Shown: positions 30,078 to 43,005 of the stretch, piece after piece
How positions within the stretch are numbered: position 1 is the stretch's first letter
How the letters are laid out: every line of letters starts with the position of its first letter
NCBI GenBank assembly: GCA_009767595.1
Contig: VSDK01001483.1
Span: forward strand, 1-64,000
DNA from: Symbiodinium kawagutii
Taxonomy: Eukaryota > Sar > Dinophyceae > Suessiales > Symbiodiniaceae
Length of the DNA stretch: 64,000 bases
Reading direction: 5' to 3'
The notes under the pieces: generated by a model
Told to the model about the DNA's origin: nothing
Databases searched by the model: none
What the model saw: the letters and a program-made list of their open reading frames with translations, nothing else
Made by a program: the position numbers and the translations under genes

Positions 30078-33048
30078 GCCAAGAAGTTGTCTTTGGATTT
30101 TTCTGACTGTACAGTAGATCTAACTATGGTAGTATAACTCAACTATAGTTTTTTTAACTATCTTTGAGATAGAATATAACTACAACTCTAACTCTAACTC
30201 TAACTATGATAGTGTATAAATGTAACTCTAACTTTTTGAATGACACGAAAGGAATAGTAACTACGACATCCATCGACTTGTTTAGAGAACAAATAACTAT
30301 ACATGCACACTCATATACAGTAATCAACTACTTTAACTACAACAAGAACAAGAAAATACCCCTTTATGAGCATCAACAACTCTTGATTACAGAGATATAC
30401 AGTAATTAACTACAATATCCGTTCAGTTTTTAAAACTACGATTGAAGATTGTCCAGCTTTTCCGTTGCGATCATTGTGGAGTTGCTGCTTTTTCTCTTAG
30501 AAACATAATCAAAGTTTGAGTGATTAAGACAATTTTTTGATCAATGCTTCAGATACTCATCAGGCAATGGCTTCAGGTATCGATGATAGCACCTCAATGT
30601 TCTAAAAACTGCATGCTGTAAGTGGAACATGTGACAGCTTGGTACGACCAAACACCATCAATTTGATGCTGTAACCAGACCACTTCTTTTTGGCGACTGT
30701 TTTGGGGGTCCCATCAGTGGGAGCACCTGCAGTATAGCTTGGACCACATCTTGCTGCTTACGAGAATTCATGGTGGTCCATGACTGTTGCCCCCTCAACA
30801 TCAATGGAAAAGCCATAGAATACTATCCAAGTTCATCGATCACTGCAAATTGGATTGAATGATATAATTGGCATAGTGAAATCGAAAGAAAGATTAAACG
30901 AACATATAACAGACATCTTAAATCAATGTTCATTTTCCATCATCAGTAAGTATTTACACTTATACATTCGATATGATAAAAAAACATCAATCTTGGAACA
31001 TATAGAATAGATATGATGGCATATAGTAACCCTTTGAGAAAAGTCTTCCAATGAACTCCAATGACTGACCTGCCATCTTCCAAGGCTTTCCAATGTGCCA
31101 GGTGCCGCCCCGGACCAAGCCACTTTGCGGGTGCCCGATGCCGGCAATCCGAACGCAGCCGCAATGGCGACGGGTGGTGTGCCAGCCAACGGGTGCGGTG
31201 GCCCAAGGACGGGAGTTCCATGATGTGATGGTTGAATTGTGATTAATGATATTAAAGGTCAATTTTATCGGAGGTACCATTAATGAACCAGGGTTAAGTA
31301 GTGGTGATGATTAATGATTAGTTCCAACTTCTATTTAGAGGTCAATGATGATTAATGCTTTTTAGTGGTGATTCATTAATGGATATTGCTGAGCAATAGC
31401 AGTTTATAGTCAAATATGATATACACTAGTTGTTATGTCAATAATGTCCAGTAAGGGTGGTAGCATAAAGAAACTGGTAAAAGCCGTTCTGAATACTAAA
31501 GGCTTCATAGTGACTATAGTTAATGATAATGATGGGAGTTAGTTCCGGATTGTTGATGTAAGCATTGCTAGTTTCTCATGGCAGACAACGGTCAATCACA
31601 GTGTCCATAGGATTGGAGAGGAAGTTTCGCATGTTTATGTTTTGTGTGGCACAGGCACATGATCATCTGCGACAAACGGCCCAGGTATCACTGACCAAGG
31701 AATGTGGAAGTAGACTTGGAGGATAGACAGCAGTGACACTACAACGTCGTCACAATAATACCATCGATGTAAATACCTGCATCATAGTGGATCCATAGGC
31801 ATGGGTAGAAGCAAAGTAGAGATATGATTTGATACCCCCGATAGTTCTAAAAGAGACCTTTGGGGTATGGATATGTTCATGCAATTTCCTACATTCGCCT
31901 AGGGTGTTGATAAACATGTACACCACATTGTAGACTGATAGCCTCGTGTTGTATCATAGGTGTTGAACCATGGCTAGTCAACCACTGACCTGTGGGATCC
32001 AAGGTTTATCCAGCATGCGTGGTAGTTGTCGGCAGAATCTCATTTGCTGGTATGTATGTGCAAACGGCCACGTAATATACTGGACTATACTGTGCATGCT
32101 GTCATCGCATGGATACGGCACATAGCTTTTTCACGTGGCGGATTGGTCTTCAAATTTCACAGTGGGGTGTGCTTGGTGGATGGATCAGATGGGAGCCTGG
32201 TCCTGCTCCACAGTGTTGTTTGATCATTTGGAGGGATCAAACCACAAACATGGACAGATTCTTCCGCCGTTTATGGACAGACCCAAGTACGTCAGGGTTT
32301 TTCGAAGAACCAATCCACCTGGATTCCTTGCTGCATTACAATTCCAAGATTTGCTGCATACAGTTTTGCTTCAATTCCTCTAATTCAGCGTTTGTGTTGT
32401 GAAGCACTTTGTGAAGCACTTTGTGAAGCACTTTGCCTTAGCGGCGGGGTCCCAAGTTGATTTTCCAAGATGGCAGCTGGTTTCCCTTTCCGGCTCCTCG
32501 GATGGCTGACCCATTCTAATTTTTTGGGTCAAGTGCTGGCCCATGATTAAGCAGTGACCACAACGAAACACTCACGGCACTCGTCATCCTTCTTGGTGGT
32601 GATCGTCTATCTTATCCTGCACATTCCTTCACTATCAATCATGTTTGACATTGTTCAACCACTTTATGATCCCAATAGTGAGATTACAGTACTAAGAGGC
32701 TTGTTGACCAACAATTGTTCATTACCCTCCCTCAGTAACCCCTCAATTAGAAACTAGTTTCAACCACTACTCACCACTACATACTATTCATGATTCAATA
32801 CTAACCGTCAACTAATCATCGACCATTATCAGCTATCACTGCGAGCAAAAACATCAAAAAACTTATGCTCCTTCACCAGGCATGATTGACTAACCTCTAT
32901 TAACCATTTACCAACCACTATTAGCCATTGACTAGCCCCTATTGACCATTGACTAACCACCAATAACTTTTGACTAGTCACAAACCAATCACCAGTCATG
33001 ATTAAAGAACCAGTAACCATTAACCCTTCGCCATCACCAAGCATTCAG
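30078..33048. other. Spacer with one GC-rich island
   Basis: A GC-rich island at about 31083-31220 is open in several frames on both strands; the minus frame (contains GTPPVAIAAAFGLPASG) is the most protein-like. A 12-13-bp GAAGCACTTTGT repeat is present three times near 32400-32436. An AACCA-rich degenerate tract fills about 32760-33020. Confidence 0.33.
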
Positions 33049-36000
33049 TTGAGGCCTTCAGATGATGTGAAAGGCTTTGATGGAGGCGTGCAGCGGCCCA
33101 TGGGTGCGGCGCCCCAGGGAGCAATGAGGACTTTGCACGGGAGGTTAGCGGTGAAGAATGGTGAGTTTGACAAAAGCCGACAGAATCATAAATTGGTTTC
33201 TCAAAATAGGTGGACCCCCAAATCCTTTATTAACCATCTACAGTATTAAACCGACCAGTTTTGGGGGTACCCCTATTTCAAGAAACCACCGTAAGAAAAC
33301 TTATGTTTAATGATGGTGAATGATGCTTTTAGCAATGGGATACCAACAATGACCAACACAACAATGGCTGATGGTTAACAATGAGTACCTGCTGCTTAAG
33401 AAGAAGACGATGGTCATGGAATGATTGACCTATGATTCTATGATTGACCACAAATAGTGGAGGATGCACATATGAACATATCTGTGTATCCAGGAATCCA
33501 GGCAGCAAAGAACCGTCATAGAAATGACTATGAATGGGGAAGCGCAGCTGAGATTCATCATGTCCCTGCGTCCCTAGGTTTTCCATTTGCTTTTTTGGGT
33601 TTAGCTTTGACCATTTGGCACAGAAGTGCCGGCCGCCCCAGTTTCAGTGTCCACTCACTGAGCGATTGCTCTGGGGATGGTTGCGGTTTCAAAGGTCGCT
33701 TTCCTTGGATAACGCATGAAATGAGTAATTACCAACAAGAACCGAAAGTGTTACAACCAACGGGCGTACGGGTCCTTCATGAAGGTATCCCCCAATTCAA
33801 ATGAGGGTGGCTATGGACCCCGGTGTTTGATTAGGCAAAACTTGTTGTTTGTTGCTGTCCATACCACCCAAAGTTGGCAGAGACTGTTTCAGGGGTCAAC
33901 ATGACCATCCATGTGGTTCTGGGATGTTTTTGGGGTCAGTGATATTCATTGATCATGTCATCATGTCATCATGTCATCATGTCATCATGTCATCATGGCC
34001 ATAGCATGCCACAGCTCTCGACTACTCAGCTGCCATGGCAGACCAAGCGAGACGGTGAGGTGAAGACCTGCAGAAATCTGCATCTGCACCTGGGCTCACG
34101 GCCTTGCAGTTCAAGCGCCTCGTCGGCAGCACTTCGGAAAGGCCCTGGCATAGGCCCTGTGGGGATGCCCTGTCAGGATGCCCTGTGGGTTTCTATGATT
34201 CCAATGGCTTGGATTTTATGGTCCGTGTCTATGTGCATATCATTTTGGATAGCTCTAAAGTCATGCAATCTAGGTCGCAAAGACTTTTCAAATGGGACAG
34301 GTGCTGAGGTGGTGCGTTTCTCGCAGTGTGCTCGCCAACTTCAAGTTGATTCATGAACTGGCTACACATAGCTGCGCTGATTCACATCGGCCACCAGTTC
34401 TAAGAACAGTTTCACTTGCAAACTGCCTTCGAACACTTGAACATTCTGCACTAAGCACAAGGACCTCGAAGTGGATGAGGTTTTTCCGAACAGCACATGG
34501 CCTTGTCATTTTTGGACCATAGTTGGGGCCATCGGCAAAACTCTGTTGAATGTGTTCTTTGTTGGGTTGATTGTGGATTGTTGGGGGGGACTATTGGGTT
34601 GTTGACTTCCGATGTCATCAGTTGGAGATCACTGTGGGCGAAGCCAACCACAAAGGAAGACTCTGATTATTTCTTTATGGTTGATTACGATTCTGCTGGT
34701 TGGAACCTTGGTCTCACCAAGTCTCTCTCACTTCGAATGCATCTCAAAAGACTGACAGCAGAATGGCGGTTTTTATGGCAAGCCTGGTGGCTACTCAACC
34801 CATCACCAAGCTCGCCAATCAGGCAGAAAAATGGCCGCCCCACTGTGCATACCGTTGTCAAAATTCAGACTAACTGACATGGTAACATGCGTGAAGACAA
34901 TCCCACAAAACAGCCTCAACTTCTACTCTTCATAGACCATATGCCGGCTAAAGCAGTTCCCATGAATGGAAAACACAAGCATGTGTCAATCATTCTTAAC
35001 CGTTAGAATATATACCATTATTACAATGAGTTACAATTCAAAGTCACTGCCATTATTCTTTCTCAGTGCGAATCACTTTTTGCCATTTGTCAAACCTTCT
35101 TACATGTAACATAATATCAACTTTTTTGTAGCGACCATCATAGAACCAGGTCAATGGCCACCAGATCAACAGGATCATCATCAATTGTTAGGTGATCCAT
35201 CACTACCAAATTGTGAACCTCCATTACTGCTACTGCAACAATGGTGGATTGCTACCATAGTTACTATAGTATTACCTAGACATAGACATGTGTTACTAAG
35301 AATGATGATAATCCATGGTAATTCATCATTTATATTGATTTATCAACCAAGGTGATCACCACCAGGGTCTTAACATCTCCTACCAGAGTATTGCCAAACG
35401 TCTATTACCAATCATTTATCAACCAATAAGTCGAACAATGGTCATAATCCATGATAATCCATGGTAATCAACTGATATTATTATCAACCAATAGCAATCC
35501 ATGCGTTGTTCCATCAACAAATCCATCAGCCAATCCATCGACATCATCAATCCGGAGCTCCATAGGATTATCAACCTTAGATCCACCCCTCATCCATGAA
35601 GCAACCATCCATCCATAGGATCACCCCTCCATCCACGAAAATCTTCCAACTGGACCTCCATGACCTGCGGATCTGAGGCGCGAGTTGGCCTTCAAAGAGG
35701 CCATGGATCGGCACATCGCAGCCATGGAGGCGCACGCCGCCGAAGCCGCGGGGGAGAAAGATGCCTGGGACACGCACGTGAGCGACGCTTGGGCCCGGTG
35801 CCACGTGGGTGGGGCCTCGGCCTCGGCCCCACATGGGACACACACGTGGGTTGGGTTGCTGCTTTTTTGGTGAAGTTGGGAGTTAAAAAGATGGCAAAGC
35901 TCAGCTGAGAAGTTTTTGGGTAGGGGGAGAGGTTGGTGACCAAGCGGCAAACTGTTTGAACATGGGTGACTTGAGCAACTTGAGATTATGAAGATGTTTC

Positions 36001-36272
36001 TTGCACTTGGGCAAGGGCAACAATTTCAACAGTTAAATCTATATTCGAGCATGCTAATTGCATACCTCGTCCATATCCTGGGTTGCATGTTGGATAGGGC
36101 GGTGATGCTGCTGTGATCGTTGCCTTGGAGGTACCACACAATACTGTGACATGGGCATCATTCCAACAATGATTGACTGTGTTGCTCACGCAGGCGATGG
36201 TAGATGAATATCACCCAGACACGGGCAGATGAAGATCATGGTGCTGCGAGCTTCACCGTGTGGCTTCAGGAG

Positions 36273-36318
<46 letters not shown>

Positions 36319-37380
36319 GTCATCATCATCATCACCACCATCATCACCACCATCACCACCATCACCACCATCACCACCATCATCATGGCGATTGATTATG
36401 TATTGTACTGCAATATTGCAAACAGGTTCTCTGGCGAGGTTTTGACCACTTCTCCTTTGGATGTGGTTGTCTTTGGTCATCCTGGATCGCTCGTCTAAGG
36501 AGTGCTTGCTTCAAGAACGGGATGAAATACAAGCCAGGAAAGAGAGGAGACCCGGTGGGTTTCCACTGTTGTGTCGCTGGAGTATCGAGAAAGTACCACT
36601 AGAAATACGAGATAATGGTTTTAAAGGTCATTAAGCAGCTCATCATTTTATCTATGATTACTCTGGTTCATTGTAAGATTCATTAGCCAGTGTATCCATA
36701 CACTGATCACTTGCTGTTGGATCCGATTGGGGCGTTAGTTCAAACCCTGGAGAATTATAGAGGGATTCATAGGCCACCGACCCTACCAAACCCCCAAGAA
36801 TTCTGCTTTGAGTCATGACCTTAAATGTTTTATGATGCCTAAGAACGAGTACATCACGGTCGTTAAGAGCCAGCATACTTCTGGGTAAACTAGCCAAGGG
36901 TTTCACTCAGCACTGTGGGGAAAAGCAAGCCGCTGGAACAATAGTCCCTAGTGCATGGAATGATCAAGTGCCGTGACGTACATCTACTAGAAATATCAGA
37001 AATATTATCTATGCCTACATGCATTCAATGGCATGTATATGCACGCATGGGTTTAATCCCGACTATCATAATTGAGGATTTAGTCAAGATTCAACCATCA
37101 TTCGGGCGATAGACAAACAGGCAGGAATCTGGCATAAGAATGTGCGCTACCTTCAACTGTGTATTTTGTTCTTTCACATTGGTACACTGGGGGCCGGTAT
37201 GGTCTAGTGGAAATGACGTCTTCCCTCGCGCGTCGGACCTGGGGTTCAATCCCCGGGTGCAACACTAGGCGGACAGGCGGGCATCTACTCCACCCCTGCA
37301 GTTAAGGGGATGAGCTAGGGTGCTGCCCGACAAACCTACTACTACTACTACTACTACTACTACTCCTGCTGCTGCTACTG

Positions 37381-37418
<38 letters not shown>

Positions 37419-40400
37419 GCTACTTCACATTGGTACACTTGATAGCATGGCTAGGGACTTTGCATTCAGTTGGGAGGCCATTGGGTCTGCCATAGGGGTA
37501 TACTACCCAAACCGGTGCTGTAGGGTCTTGCAGTGCTACTGTATTTGGCTGCAGAGTAGGCTTGAAACAACCGTATATGGTACTGTGTAGATTCAGTCAT
37601 CGATGTTGCTCTCTACACATAATTACACATATGTTGTATTTGATATGCTTGCACAGCACGCATACGATGTTTCGATAATTTCCTTGCTTGGCCAGGGTCG
37701 ATACCACATCATTACAAAAAATGAGGAAAGTTAGCATCCAGAAAGAGTACCCCAAAGCCATCAACTATTGACATAAGAATTGAACGAATGATGATATGGG
37801 ACATACGAGACGAACATCTCAATTTTTGTTACCTATGGTAGTTTGGCATCTTCACAGCAAGAAGATAGTGCAGCTTGACCCATGGCTGCTCAAAGCAATA
37901 GGTTGTACTTGTCGTTGTGGCCCGTGATTGCCACCGCAGTAGATCATGAATTAGAAGGGACACCGCCTCGCTGCGAGACAACACCTGAATCTGCACTTCC
38001 TGAAGCATCAGATGGCCATGGGGGAACAGAAACGAAAGGAACAGAGGACAAGGGGCGCTGCCATGGGGCTGCCATATCGATCATCTCCTGGCAACATATC
38101 CATGGTACTCTGTACGCCATGGGATGATCATCCAAGGAGGCCTTGCTTGAGGTGCCTATGTAGTGCCTATGTACCCAGAGGTGGCTTCCCCTGAGTCCAG
38201 CGACAGCTTGCTATCGCAGCAATCTTCCAGCCGGAAAAAGTCATGGACCTTTGTGGCTAAATGGCTAAGTACTGTTTAATTCATGGTTAGTAGTGGCTAA
38301 TGCTATCTAATTCTCAATGGATGGCTGTTTATTAATGTTTTATTGATGGTTGTTTGTGGTTATGTAAGTATCTGGAACTATTCAAGTCTTTGAGCTTGGA
38401 GATCACTTGATTGTGAGGTCTTCACCGTCAACTTTGGAGAATCTAACGGAGTTATGGGCTCCCAGCAGCATCTAATCTAACCTGGTTACCTCAGCGGGTA
38501 ACTTCGATCCAGCCAAGTGACGCCATGATATCCAGGATCATGGCCCAATCCACGTTGATGAGCTCGTTCCGCACCGTGGAACTTGTAGTTCCCTTTTGAA
38601 AATATCCATACAGATTTTGCAAACAGAGCCACACAGTATCAGAAACACCAATGCCAGGCCCTGAGTTCATGCAAATTGGAATTGGGAATATATCTACAGT
38701 TTAATGACATTACACTTCATCACTACTTGTCATTTTTATCATTTCTATCCTTTCTTCATCATGTTCATCCTTTCTTTCGTGGGTGATTTTGCTGCGCAGG
38801 AAAGAGGATATCGCAGCGGCCTCTGCGCACGACTTCCCCAGTTTTTCGGAAGTTCATCCCGACGAGATGAAGGACTTCATCAAAGTCCAGCAGGACCAGC
38901 TCCCTGGACCCACCAGCACCAGCATCCACCAGCCATTGGTGCTTCGGAATCGGGAAACATGGGGGAGGTCTTGCCATAGCTGGAGATCTACCATCAACAT
39001 CCATCAACTATGGGTGGTGAACTGATAGAACTGGATCGCACTTTGCACCAACGATTGTAGCACCGGCGATGCGGAGATGATGTCACTTGCATGGGAGATC
39101 CGCAGCTGATCGATGATCTATGAGGGTGGATCATCCGCAGCTGTCCCGTGGCCAAAACCATTGTGCTCAAGCGGGCGACACGTGAGGGGTTTTGTCTTTG
39201 AGCTTCTACTTAGACTGGCGCAAAGATTATAGCCAACATTGACAAACTTCTTGGTCAACTCATGTTAACTACAATACATAGCCGCTGTTCGCAGCAAGGA
39301 AAACACATGATTATTAGTCATGATTAGTGATTGGCCGATTAGCTGCACAGTTGACTGGACACAACCTGTTGATTGGTTTGTCATGCAGTCATCCAACTAG
39401 TCGATGAATTAGATAGTGAAGCAGTCGGCCCTTCTGTCATTAATCACTTTCTCTACCTACTGAGTTACATGGTTAGTGAGAGAATAGCTTCAATCCGTTC
39501 AGTCACTTAGCCAAGTCTAGTTCAGATCGCTCAGAGAGACGGCTGGTTTGGGTGAGTTTGTGTTTTGGTTTGTCCATCAACTTGGATGGACACCCGCAGT
39601 GCATCCTGCAGAACCTTGCTACTGTACCAATGATCAATGAGCATGGCTGGGAACGCACATAGATTCGGCATCCATGCACAAAGACCAGGTATCCGAACAT
39701 ATCCAAACAGGTTTGTATGTACAGTATTCACGTGGGAAAATATAGCAACTTCAGGGTCAGAGCATTAGCATCATTAGTCAAAATATATTGTCTTCGCAAG
39801 GTGTTTATTCACATATTCAAGCATGTATGCGCCCTTATTATCAAGATTGATGGAGCTTATTTGACACACTTATTTGGCACCCTTATGGTGGACTCAAATA
39901 AACATAGCAACCGCTTCATGACTTCGTTCCTGTCAGGAAAAGGTGCGGCAAGCACTGGACGACCAGGTCAGAACAAACAACACCTTGCGTCGCTCGGTTG
40001 CAGATTTTCTGACGGTTGACAAATGAAAGAGTCAGCCAGTTTCTATATACATAGTTTCTCTTGGCTTATGCAATGTTATGCAAATAAGGATGAATATGTG
40101 CATCCATATGATGATATATGCACCTGTTTATTCTGCAGGTTTTATTGGAGGGGTATATACTCAATAGCGCTTGGGAGCTTTCAATTCCCCCGTTTCCTTG
40201 ATGAGGCCCACACCGTGTCTTTAGCTTTCCTAAGCAAAGCAAGATAGATTGAAGTAAGAATGGTTGGCTTTTCTTGTTAAACAAGCTCATTAAGGTAAGA
40301 ATGCTTGGTATATCAAACCATGGTAATGTTTGACATGGTTGGACAAGGGAGAAAACCACCATCACAATTGTTGTCTACAACTACTATGGCTAATAAAGAA

Positions 40401-42842
40401 GTGTACTGGTAATATGTAGTCGCTGACAACTACGAGTTGATGACCAACACTCAGACACATTCTTATCAATAGACAAGCTAGTGCTAATCATCCAGAAATT
40501 CTCATCTTGGTAGGTGAATCATCAATTTCAAGGGCAAATGTTTCGTGGTGACACCCAAATTAGATCATCTATGCAAAGTCGAGTATATGTCTGAAGCCCA
40601 CAAATAACCTCATGAGGTAAATTTGACACTGCATAAATGTTTTCCAACCTTTCATGCGCTCGGATAATCCCAGAAGTGGTTTGAACTAAATCTCTTGTTT
40701 CTGACAAAGTGTCCTTTCTCATTGTTGGTTTCTCATGCTTGTCATTTTGGGAACCTAACTATGATGTACGGGTCAGATTTGATAGTGATATTGACGGCTC
40801 GGCCTCCAAAGGGCGGTTTCCGTGTTAGAAGCAGGCCATCGGCCACAATTTCGTAGCCTATCATAAACCGACCTGAGTAACAGATACTACTGAGTTCACT
40901 GTGAACTGCGTTCTTGTCATTTCTAGCTCGTGCTTTCAATTCGGTCGCTGGGATGCGGCTAAACCCTCAGCATCCACCAGCCAGAACTTTTCCTGGTTGA
41001 TTGACTATACGTGATGAGCGAAATGATTGGATGGATCCGTGATTGCGTAGCTTTCATGGCCTCATGACGGCCGGAATTCGCAGGAAGAACGCATCAGGAG
41101 TGGACCGATTCGCAGGTGAATTTGTGGGTCAACCATGGAGGCAACACCAGGCTCGTTGATATCACGGGCTTTGTGGTGGTCGAACAAAAGCAACTGCAGG
41201 ACCATGATGGGCTGAACTACATGTTGGAGCATGTTGAAACCCAGTGTAGATAACTCACCGCCCATCCTCAAATGTTGGTTGGAGATCCATCCGGGATCTC
41301 CATGTCCACAGGGGTCTTCTTGGTACAGGGGGAGATCAAGGGACCATCATCTTTCTGGCAAGGGCTGTGAGATGCCGTGAGGCAACCTTGCAAAACAGAA
41401 GGATTTGGCGCTGGAACTGAGCCAGCTGCAGGCGGGGCTCGGAAGAGATGTTGCAGTGATTCGAAGCTTTGGAATCCTTGGAACTTTGATATACTTTGAT
41501 GATCGTTGATGATTGTTGATTATCGTTGATGTAGTTTGTCGTGTATGTCCCGACTTCTTACCAATTGGCTACGCCCTCTCAGGGTTCATGTCAGTGTTTT
41601 GATACCTCTGCTTTTGTAGCATAGGTCAGTCAAACTTATTCATATGCCAGCACTTGCATAGATCAACCATTGATAGAGAAAGACATTACCGCCAAAATTT
41701 CAAGGTTGAGTCACGCGATCACACAGGAAAGCCACTGAGATCACCACGGTCTGTTGGGCTGCTAGTTTTCCATTACTGAAGGTCTTTAATACCTACAGTA
41801 GGTGCATTTCTCCCGTAACATGGGCAGCTGAGATGACCATCGTGACTGCAGCTTTCTTGGGAATGAGAAGTGACCCCTTGCAGAGAATGCGATGATCATT
41901 GCTCAAGCCACGACTGCGGTGTTGAGAGCGGTTGCAGACTCTGCCGTATTGGGGAACCTGTTTGTGAACCACTGACTCTGACTTTGTCGACGTTGGGTTT
42001 TGGTCACTGCTTAGTATGATCGCAATCGCCCCCTTTGCATGGGTTTTTTTCCACATGAAATGGATTCATAGCCGTGAATGACCATGGTGACTGCCACATC
42101 GGCCAAACTATGTTTGTATTGCAAAAGGCGTAATTGGCTGTTTGACAGAACAGTTGGCAATTCGCTAAAGGGCAAATGGCTGCTTAACCAGGTAATCGAT
42201 TGTGATTGGCTGCTGAACTGTGGGTGATTGGTTGCTTAAGCCTGGAAGTAAACCTGGTAGTTAGCCTGGCAGTAAACCAGAGTTAATTACCAATCTTAAG
42301 CAACGACCCGTAAGTACACCATTGGTAATTGCCTGGAAGTTCTGGAGCGCCCCACTGACAGTGAGGCCAATCGAGAAGAGCTGGCCATGCTGCGGAAAGC
42401 AGACCGTTGGGATGCCCGTGGGGAGCTGGTCGGACACTTGAAATCCTCAACAGCCAGAATCCCTTATAAAACCATATGAATCCCTTATAAAACTTAAATA
42501 AATCCATACTCAACAGCTCCTTCAAGTGATTTCAAGCCGCCATTTTAGAAGCGCTATTGTTATATCGCTAAATCCAAGAAGGATGCAACTCCCTTGCTAA
42601 AAATGAACAGGTTTGCATTCGGATACCATGGATGGATCTCCCGCAGAAATGGCTCCATTCAAACGTCGTGATCACCGCGGTCCTTTCGTGGTTGTGGGGT
42701 AGCCCCAGGCGCCAAGAAAGCCTTCGACCGTGAATCCTTGGCCACGGCCTGGAATGCAGACATTCGCATGAAGAATATCTGGAAGGCAATCGAAGCTCGG
42801 CTGCCTCCGGGCTCCATGTTCCTGCAGCAAATATGGTCATGA
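33049..42842 (+). CDS. Helix-rich host protein, nine-exon model, 5' end missing
   Basis: Proposed exons: 33049-33150, 34005-34054, 35678-35777, 38006-38067, 38800-38938, 41098-41232, 41399-41455, 42348-42417, 42709-42842 (TGA 42840-42842). All acceptors are AG; donors are GT except a GC after exon 4. Phases chain to 282 residues. Exons 2-4 are charged and helical (RELAFKEAMDRHIAAMEAHA; MAMGEQKRKEQRTRG). Exon 6 is less helical (EWTDSQVNLWVNHGGNTRLV), exon 7 returns to coil-like sequence (KDLALELSQLQAGLGRD), and exons 8-9 are basic helices (EELAMLRKADRWDA; ATAWNADIRMKNIWKAIEAR). The family is not recognised. Splice sites were chosen partly to keep phase; extra small exons may sit at 39.06-39.18 kb. 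Individual exons are more secure than the full chain. Confidence 0.42.
33195..33287. mobile_element. MITE, GGGGTACCCC family, within an intron
   Basis: Left arm GGTTTCTCAAAATAGG and right arm CCTATTTCAAGAAACC are inverted repeats that extend into GGACCCCCAAA and TTTTGGGGGTACC, so about 24 of 28 terminal positions pair. About 93 bp with a non-coding centre. This is the clearest copy of the family. Confidence 0.6.
33951..33997. repeat. CATCATGT tandem repeat
   Basis: Nine-base units of the TCATCATGT type repeat about five times immediately upstream of a proposed exon acceptor at 34003. Confidence 0.7.
36272..36387. repeat. CAT/CAC trinucleotide microsatellite
   Basis: About 38 trinucleotides, mostly CAT then mixed CAC. 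Homopolymeric His, Ile, Ser or Asp frames across it are by-products. It lies in an intron of the proposed 33-43 kb gene. Confidence 0.85.
37189..37423 (+). mobile_element. tRNA-derived SINE with TAC-repeat tail
   Basis: The head has a pol III A box (TGGTCTAGTGG, 37200-37210) and B box (GGTTCAATCCC, 37243-37253), close to tRNA-Glu-type 5' sequence. A tRNA-unrelated body follows and the element ends in a (CTA)n/(CTG)n tail of about 87 bp. A perfect 16-bp duplication, TTCACATTGGTACACT, flanks it at 37173-37188 and 37424-37439, which is the mark of target-primed reverse transcription. The head does not fold into a proper acceptor stem or anticodon arm, so it is not a working tRNA gene. Mobilisation would depend on a LINE elsewhere. 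Confidence 0.8.
37336..37423. repeat. CTA/CTG microsatellite tail of the SINE
   Basis: About twelve CTA units, a short CTGCTG interruption, then about thirteen more CTA units. It abuts the right target duplication exactly, so it is the SINE's 3' tail. Confidence 0.8.
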
Positions 42843-43005
42843 TCAAGAGTTATTGAGTACAGGGATGGATGTATATATACATATATATATGATATATGGA
42901 TAGCTACAGGAACTATAGTTCTTCTGATTGCTACTAGCTACATTGATTAATTGTATCATATCATGATAGATTATCTAACGATAGTAAGTAATGTAACATG
43001 TTAAG

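Noticed and set aside
36229..36480. His-, Ile-, Ser- or Asp-repeat proteins
   Set aside because: They are translations of the CAT/CAC microsatellite in different frames.
37189..37265. A tRNA gene (A and B boxes present)
   Set aside because: The acceptor and anticodon stems do not form, a repeat tail follows, and a 16-bp target duplication surrounds the unit, so it is a SINE.
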